Source: DATEPR01 sp036273855 (GTDB lineage Bacteria > Actinomycetota > Actinomycetes > Mycobacteriales > Pseudonocardiaceae). From it: a stretch of 64,000 nucleotides of DNA. The stretch is from contig DASUGU010000072.1 of NCBI GenBank assembly GCA_036273855.1, positions 95,961 to 159,960 of the forward strand, read 5' to 3'. The notes below the pieces were generated by a model. The model searched no databases and was not told the origin of the DNA. It saw only the letters and a program-made list of their open reading frames with translations. Position numbers and translations under genes: made by a program. Each line of letters starts with the position of its first letter. Position 1 is the stretch's first letter. This document shows positions 59,866 to 64,000 of this stretch, piece by piece.

Positions 59866-60963
59866 TCAGTCCGACACCACAACCCGCACGTCCGCCACGT
59901 CGCGCACGGCGGCGATCCGCTCCGCCTCGACGTCCAGTTCCTTGCGCAGCACCGCAGGCAGCCCGTCGAACGGTGTCGCGGTGAGTTCCAGCGTGCGCTT
60001 CCCGGCCAGTTTGGCCCGCCAGGTGCCGCCGACGTCGCCGTCCACCAGCAGTACGCCGGGATTGCTGATCGCCTTCCACACCTGCTTGTGCCGCACCGGG
60101 TCGGGCAGCACCAGTTGGCGGTCCCTGGCCTGCAGGAACGGGTCACCGGCGGGCACCAGCCGCAGCCCGGGCGGTTCCGGCGGGTCCAGCAGGAGGTCCA
60201 GGTCGTCCTCGGGCAGCCACGCCGCCCGGCCGGCCACGTCGACCTCGACCAGCCCGTCCGCCGGCCAGGCCCGGCGCAGCTCGGTGCGGTTGGCGCCGAC
60301 GAACCCGGCCACGTCGGCCTCGGTGGCCGGGCCGAGCAGCCGCAGGTAGGTGCGGATCAGGCGGTCGGTGCCCGAGGCGTGGTCCGGCGGGCCGACCCAG
60401 CCCCCGATCGGGGCGAGGGTGGTGGTCCGCGCGCCCGGCACGAGTTCGACACCGGCGAACACGCCGACCTGCTGGAACACGGCACCGGAGATGTGCTGCG
60501 ACTCGCACACCGGGCACCAGAAGCTCAACGACTCCGGCACGCGGGCGGTGACCGCGCCGCTCACCGCGCCCTTGGCCATCGGCTCGGTGACGACGTCGAA
60601 CATGGCGGTGGCGGCCGCCCGGAACGCGGCGATGCCCAGCTTGGCGCCCTCGCGGATGCGGGTGGTGACGATCCTGGCCCGGGCGTCGGCGTCGGTCAGC
60701 GGCCACAGCGCGGCGGCCAGGGATGCCAGATCGGCCCTGCGGTGCAGGTGCGGGGCTCCCCTGGTGGACCACACCATGGCGAGCCGGTCGTCGGCGACGT
60801 CGGCCGTGGTCCGGGCGGAAATGGCCAGCCGAGCGGTGCCGGCCGGTGTGTCCTGCACGCCCAGTTCGGTGACGGCCAGTTCGGCCGGCCGGGCATCGCC
60901 CCGGTGCAGCTCCTGAGCCGCGATCCGGTAGGCCAGCACCTGCTCCCTGGTCACCCGCTCCAT
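59866..60963 (-). CDS. Winged-helix HTH_42 family protein (AlkZ/YcaQ-like)
   Basis: 365 aa. It begins RVTREQVLAYRIAAQELHR; GAPHLHRRADL and LLLDPPEPPGLRLVPAGDPFLQARDR are typical of the HTH_42 family, which includes DNA glycosylases AlkZ and YcaQ that unhook crosslinked or alkylated bases. The catalytic QxQ or QxD motif is not clearly present (GVQDT is the nearest), so activity as a glycosylase is doubtful. Single leftward gene. Confidence 0.8.
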   Translation of the reverse strand: MERVTREQVLAYRIAAQELHRGDARPAELAVTELGVQDTPAGTARLAISARTTADVADDRLAMVWSTRGAPHLHRRADLASLAAALWPLTDADARARIVTTRIREGAKLGIAAFRAAATAMFDVVTEPMAKGAVSGAVTARVPESLSFWCPVCESQHISGAVFQQVGVFAGVELVPGARTTTLAPIGGWVGPPDHASGTDRLIRTYLRLLGPATEADVAGFVGANRTELRRAWPADGLVEVDVAGRAAWLPEDDLDLLLDPPEPPGLRLVPAGDPFLQARDRQLVLPDPVRHKQVWKAISNPGVLLVDGDVGGTWRAKLAGKRTLELTATPFDGLPAVLRKELDVEAERIAAVRDVADVRVVVSD

Positions 60964-61101
60964 GCCGCGCACCCTAACCCGAACGGCCGACAATCGTGCC
61001 GCGGCCGAGGTGGTCCGCAGTGGTGTTTTTGCTGGTCAACGGCATGGCGCGCGTGGTGGCGGGCGGGTCGCGCTGAACGCAGGGCAGCAAGTTACGACCC
61101 G

Positions 61102-61128
61102 GGGAACACATCGCGGCCCTGTATCGTT
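61102..61128 (+). promoter_or_regulatory. ECF-sigma-type promoter
   Basis: GGGAAC (61102-61107), 17 bp, CGTT (61125-61128). This is the SigE/SigH/SigR style consensus of actinobacteria. It ends 4 bp before an ATG, so the transcript would be essentially leaderless. Confidence 0.6.
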
Positions 61129-61132
61129 GAGG

Positions 61133-61243
61133 ATGTTGGTCGGTGCGTCTCCGTGTCCCCCGGACCCACATCAGCCTTCGTGGAATACCGTTCGGCAGGA
61201 GCCACGTCGCGCAAACCGCCGAGAGGCGACCGAGGCGTACTGA
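61133..61243 (+). CDS. 36-aa small protein or leader under an ECF promoter
   Basis: Begins MLVGASPCPPDPHQPSWNTV and ends RREATEAY; the C-terminal half is Arg-rich. It is bracketed by an ECF-type promoter and a strong terminator, making a self-contained transcript of about 160-190 nt in an otherwise empty 390-bp gap. No rightward gene lies downstream, so attenuation of a neighbour is unlikely. It may be a stress-induced microprotein or a small RNA. Confidence 0.45.
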   Translation: MLVGASPCPPDPHQPSWNTVRQEPRRANRREATEAY

Positions 61244-61255
61244 CCACACCAGCGG

Positions 61256-61290
61256 CGAGCCGTGCTCCCCACCCGCGGGAGCACGGCTCG
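61256..61290 (+). terminator. Strong intrinsic terminator
   Basis: A perfect 14-bp stem: CGAGCCGTGCTCCC (61256-61269), 7-nt loop, and its complement (61277-61290), followed by TTT. It begins 12 bp after the stop of the 36-codon ORF. It may also stop leftward transcription from the MBL gene, 67 bp away. Confidence 0.75.
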
Positions 61291-61356
61291 TTTGCGGTAC
61301 CAGAGCCCGCGACAACTCGTTCCGGCCAGATAAATGACGACCCGCCAACACTTTGC

Positions 61357-62007
61357 TCAGTCGAGTGTCAACGCCGCGCCGGGCGTCAGTCGGGTGTAGG
61401 CGGCGCCGATGCCGGGCCCACGTTCGCCGAACAGGCGGTCCACGGTGCCCAGGCCGGTGTCGCTCAACCCCGCGTCGTGCACGGCGACACACCGCCCCGG
61501 TTTGACCTCGCGTACCCAGTCCACGAGTTGACCGACCCGCGACCACGGCCCGTGCACCGGCAGCAACAGCGTGCCGACCGGCTCGTCCGGCACGGTGAAG
61601 GCGTCACCGGGATGGAACACCGGACCACCGGGCGACGCCACCAGGAACCCGATGTTGCCCACCCTGGGGATGTCCTGGTGCACCTCGGCATGCCACTCGC
61701 CGTGCACCCGCACGGTGAGCCCGGCGGCGGTGAACTCGTCCCCCGCGCCGACGACGTGCACCCGGGGCCCGCCGTCCAGCTGGCGCGCGACCGACGCGTT
61801 CGTCCAGACCTCGAACCCGGGGTCGGCGTCCAGGGCGGCCTTCAACTTCCGGGGGTCGAAGTGGTCGGCGTGCTCGTGCGTGACGAGCGCGGCGGACGCG
61901 GCGGCGAGTGCCTCCTCGCCGGTCATCGTGCCCGGGTCGAGAACGAGACGCCGGCCGCCCTGCCCCAGGACGACCGACGCGTGCCCGTACTTGACCAGTT
62001 CGGTCAC
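61357..62007 (-). CDS. MBL-fold metal-dependent hydrolase (UlaG-like)
   Basis: 216 aa. VTHEHADHF is the HxHxDH zinc motif; further metal ligands lie in GEWHAEVH, FHPGDAF and LPVHGPW. COG2220-type beta-lactamase-fold hydrolases act on lactones or phosphodiesters. GTG 62007 overlaps the stop of the upstream membrane-protein gene (GTGA), so the two are coupled. Substrate unknown. Confidence 0.85.
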   Translation of the reverse strand: MTELVKYGHASVVLGQGGRRLVLDPGTMTGEEALAAASAALVTHEHADHFDPRKLKAALDADPGFEVWTNASVARQLDGGPRVHVVGAGDEFTAAGLTVRVHGEWHAEVHQDIPRVGNIGFLVASPGGPVFHPGDAFTVPDEPVGTLLLPVHGPWSRVGQLVDWVREVKPGRCVAVHDAGLSDTGLGTVDRLFGERGPGIGAAYTRLTPGAALTLD

Positions 62008-62666
62008 TGGTAGCCGCCGCCGCGCAACCGCATCTTCGTGGCGGAGATGTACTGGTTGGACTGCGGCGTGTAGGACAGGATGGCGCCGACCACGGCCGCC
62101 AGGTCGCCGATCAGGCCGAGGATGGACAGGTTGCCACCGTTGAGGAGCAGCGACAGCAGCGACAGCACCGCCACGATCGTCAGCACGATCCGGGCCCAGT
62201 TGCGGCCCGCCCGCAGCTTGAACGAGAAGAACACGTACAGCGCGGCGAAGATGATCGCCAGCACGAGCGCGGTGGTGACGACGGTGCCGGCCGCCGACTG
62301 GATCTGCGCCTCGGTCAGGCCGGTGGTGTTGGCGTTGCGGAGTGCGTTCGCCACTGTCTGCTTCTGCCCGAGGAACAGCAGCGCGCCGATCACGGAGACG
62401 ACGGCCGCGGCCACGTAGCACCAGAACGAGCCGGTGATCGAGCCCGGCGGGTTGATGGCCGGTTGCTGCGACTGCGACTCCATGGACTGCGGAGCGGCCG
62501 GGAAATTGGGCAGCCCGGACGGGTTGCCGTAGCCACCGGGTTGGTACCCGGGGTTGCCGCCGGGTGGGGTCATCCCCGGCTGGCCACCGTAACCGCCCGG
62601 CTGGCCGCCGTATTCAGGCTGGTTGCCGTAGCCACCGGGCTGGTTCGGATCGGAAGGAGTCGTCAT
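62004..62666 (-). CDS. Membrane protein with QPGGYG-rich N-terminus
   Basis: 220 aa. Residues 1-60 are low complexity with repeated QPGGYG/GGYGNQP units, probably disordered and cytoplasmic. Four hydrophobic helices follow (about 79-99, 129-149, 158-177 and 182-199). Similar Pro/Gly/Tyr-rich small membrane proteins are common and uncharacterised in actinomycetes. First gene of an operon with the MBL hydrolase. Confidence 0.78.
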   Translation of the reverse strand: MTTPSDPNQPGGYGNQPEYGGQPGGYGGQPGMTPPGGNPGYQPGGYGNPSGLPNFPAAPQSMESQSQQPAINPPGSITGSFWCYVAAAVVSVIGALLFLGQKQTVANALRNANTTGLTEAQIQSAAGTVVTTALVLAIIFAALYVFFSFKLRAGRNWARIVLTIVAVLSLLSLLLNGGNLSILGLIGDLAAVVGAILSYTPQSNQYISATKMRLRGGGYQ

Positions 62667-62827
62667 GTCGGCAGAAGATAGACCACGTCGTTCACGGCCG
62701 CTTCACAGTTCGCACAACCAGGACAGGACTGTGACCTGACTCGCCGGATCGGGTGAACCACACGCCGGAACCGCTGGGCCGGCAGGGAAGCCTTGTCCGC
62801 CGGCCGGGCGTCTTCTACGTTCGATGC

Positions 62828-62843
62828 GTCGATGCGCTTCGAC
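62828..62843. promoter_or_regulatory. Inverted repeat upstream of the third lacI gene
   Basis: GTCGA-N6-TCGAC, overlapping two tandem TCGATGCG copies (62821-62836). It lies 16 bp before the GTG start, overlapping the expected transcript start. Possible autoregulatory operator. Confidence 0.4.
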
Positions 62844-62859
62844 GGCCCGGGGAGGCGCG

Positions 62860-63864
62860 GTGGTCACCATCGCCGACGTGGCGTCCGACGCCGGGGTGTC
62901 GCCGAGCACGGTGTCGTACGTGTTGTCCGGCAAGCGGTCGATCTCGCCGCCCACCCGCAGGCGGGTCGAGCAGAGCATCCGCAGGCTCGGCTACCACCCG
63001 CACGCCGGCGCACGGGCGCTGGCCAGTAACCGGACGAACATCCTGGCGCTGGTGGTGCCGCTGCGGGCGGACCAGAACGTGCCGGTGGTCATGCGGTTCG
63101 TCGCATCGGCGGTCACCGCGGCCCGGGCGTACGACCACGACCTGTTGCTGCTCACCAAGGACGAGGGCGCCGACGGGCTGCGCAGGGTGGCGGCGTCCAG
63201 CATCGCGGACGCGATCATCGTGATGGACATCGAGGCGGCCGAGCCGAGGGTGCCGGTGCTGCGGGCGTTGCACCTGCCGGTGGTGCTGATCGGGGTGCCG
63301 GACGAGCCGTTCGGGTTGCCGTGCGTGGACCTGGACTTCGCGGCCGCCGGGTCGGCGTGTGTGGCGCACCTGGCCGGTCTCGGGCACGCGGAGATCGCGT
63401 TGATCGGCCCGTCGCCCGCCGTGTACGAGCGGGGCACCAGCTACGCGGGCCGGTTCCTGCGCGGTTTCACCGCCACGGCGGGCGAGCGCGGCCTGCTGGC
63501 CGCCTCCTACGCGTGTGCGCCGTCCTACGACGCCGTGCACGCCTGCGTCGACGACCTGCTGCGCGAACATCCCGACACCACGGGACTGGTGGTGCACGAC
63601 GAGGCCGTGCTGGCCGCGCTGCTGTCCGATCTGCGGCAGCGCGGCCTGCGCGTGCCCGATGACGTCTCCGTGGTGGCCGTGTGCCCGGAGGACATGGCCG
63701 CCACGCAGTCGATCGCGCTCACCTCGGTGGCGATCCCGGCCGGCGAACTCGGCCGGGCGGCGGTGGAGCTGGCGATGCGTCAGCTCGACGGGGAGACCCA
63801 CCACGAGATCCGGCTCCTGCCCCCGCAGCTGACCGTGCGGGCCAGCACGACGGCAGCCGCCTAG
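62860..63864 (+). CDS. LacI-family transcriptional regulator (third)
   Basis: 334 aa. HTH VTIADVASDAGVSPSTVSYVLSGKR at the N-terminus, then a hinge and a sugar-binding domain, ending LTVRAST. I start at GTG 62860, with GGGGAGG 4 nt upstream; the frame is open 12 codons further but that part is not LacI-like. The sensor half is divergent from the other two LacI proteins (VVAVCPEDMAATQSIALTSV replaces the usual GFDD). The regulated genes may be beyond the window edge. Confidence 0.9.
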   Translation: MVTIADVASDAGVSPSTVSYVLSGKRSISPPTRRRVEQSIRRLGYHPHAGARALASNRTNILALVVPLRADQNVPVVMRFVASAVTAARAYDHDLLLLTKDEGADGLRRVAASSIADAIIVMDIEAAEPRVPVLRALHLPVVLIGVPDEPFGLPCVDLDFAAAGSACVAHLAGLGHAEIALIGPSPAVYERGTSYAGRFLRGFTATAGERGLLAASYACAPSYDAVHACVDDLLREHPDTTGLVVHDEAVLAALLSDLRQRGLRVPDDVSVVAVCPEDMAATQSIALTSVAIPAGELGRAAVELAMRQLDGETHHEIRLLPPQLTVRASTTAAA

Positions 63865-63904
63865 TAGTACTTTGTTAGGTCGTTATGGGTCAAGGGAAGG
63901 GACG

Positions 63905-64000
63905 TTGGCAGATATGGCACGCGCCGGCCATGAACGCAAGAAGTCGTTGCAGTTCGCGGAGAACCGCGTAGACGCTCAGGCCGGCGCACCCACTTTTGGG
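63905..64000 (+). CDS. Partial gene at the window edge
   Basis: The 5' 32 codons of a rightward ORF cut by the window end. TTG 63905 has GGAAGG 4 nt upstream; ATG 63914 in the same frame is the alternative. The residues read MARAGHERKKSLQFAENRVD from the ATG. Too short to assign. Confidence 0.45.
   Translation, partial: MADMARAGHERKKSLQFAENRVDAQAGAPTFG

Noticed and set aside
59866..60963. Confident call as an AlkZ-type DNA glycosylase
   Set aside because: The catalytic QxQ/QxD motif is not clearly conserved, so only the family is given.
62600..62666. QPGGYG repeats as a DNA tandem repeat or mobile element
   Set aside because: They are in-frame low-complexity codons of a membrane protein with no wider DNA repeat.

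Overview
The window is high-GC DNA with dense genes, many GTG starts and 1-4 base stop/start overlaps. A two-domain geosmin synthase, a Ku/LigC pair, several ECF sigma factors, LacI-controlled sugar operons and an AAC(2')-type acetyltransferase all point to a filamentous or mycolate-related actinomycete. A Pseudonocardiales genus would fit, but that is inference. I see no rRNA, tRNA, CRISPR array, insertion sequence or prophage. This looks like chromosomal, accessory-rich sequence.

Layout. 1-1.9 kb: truncated haemoglobin and flavohaemoglobin operon. 1.9-4.9 kb: Gfo/Idh/MocA oxidoreductase divergent from a LacI regulator with near-perfect palindromic operators, then a DUF2975/HTH pair under a 21-bp palindrome. 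4.9-13.4 kb: a xylan-type locus with a secreted GH10-CBM2 xylanase, a three-gene ABC sugar importer, a divergent LacI regulator and a GH3 glycosidase. 13.4-19 kb: acyl-CoA ligase, geosmin synthase, and a YCII protein with its ECF42-like sigma factor. 19-25.3 kb: DMT exporter and RpiR regulator, GNAT, a form II coxLSM-type molybdenum hydroxylase operon and a cold-shock-domain protein.

25.3-33.5 kb is rich in translation and DNA-repair genes. It holds a second-type methionyl-tRNA synthetase preceded by a tiny leader ORF with tandem Met codons. Next is a coupled operon of two alkyl-DNA methyltransferases flanking an ECF sigma factor and followed by a 2OG oxygenase. Then come a broken acyltransferase remnant, a DinB2-like polymerase with isoleucine at the steric-gate position, and divergent LigC and Ku. 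33.5-42.8 kb: small Cys-rich protein, DUF664, LLM oxidoreductase, isochorismatase-type hydrolase, a GH65/beta-phosphoglucomutase/TetR operon, a CrtI-like oxidoreductase and an HxlR regulator.

42.8-51.6 kb has the most unusual gene content. A MoxR-AAA/VWA/repeat-protein operon ends in an aminoglycoside 2'-N-acetyltransferase homologue with an apparent CTG start. A membrane pseudokinase and an alpha/beta hydrolase follow. Then comes a single polypeptide that joins an ECF sigma factor, a ZAS anti-sigma motif, a membrane helix and an outside GH128 glucanase domain; this is the best candidate here for an undescribed signalling system. 51.7-64 kb: MarR/MFS, aldo-keto reductase, PLP decarboxylase, TetR/SDR with twin operators, a CoxDE-like AAA/VWA pair, a winged-helix protein, a 36-codon ORF under an ECF-type promoter with a strong terminator, an MBL hydrolase, a QPGGYG-rich membrane protein, a third sugar-type LacI regulator and a partial gene at the edge.

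Common themes are polysaccharide sensing and degradation, alkylation and double-strand-break repair, and compact promoters whose start codon sits at the predicted transcription start (leaderless candidates).
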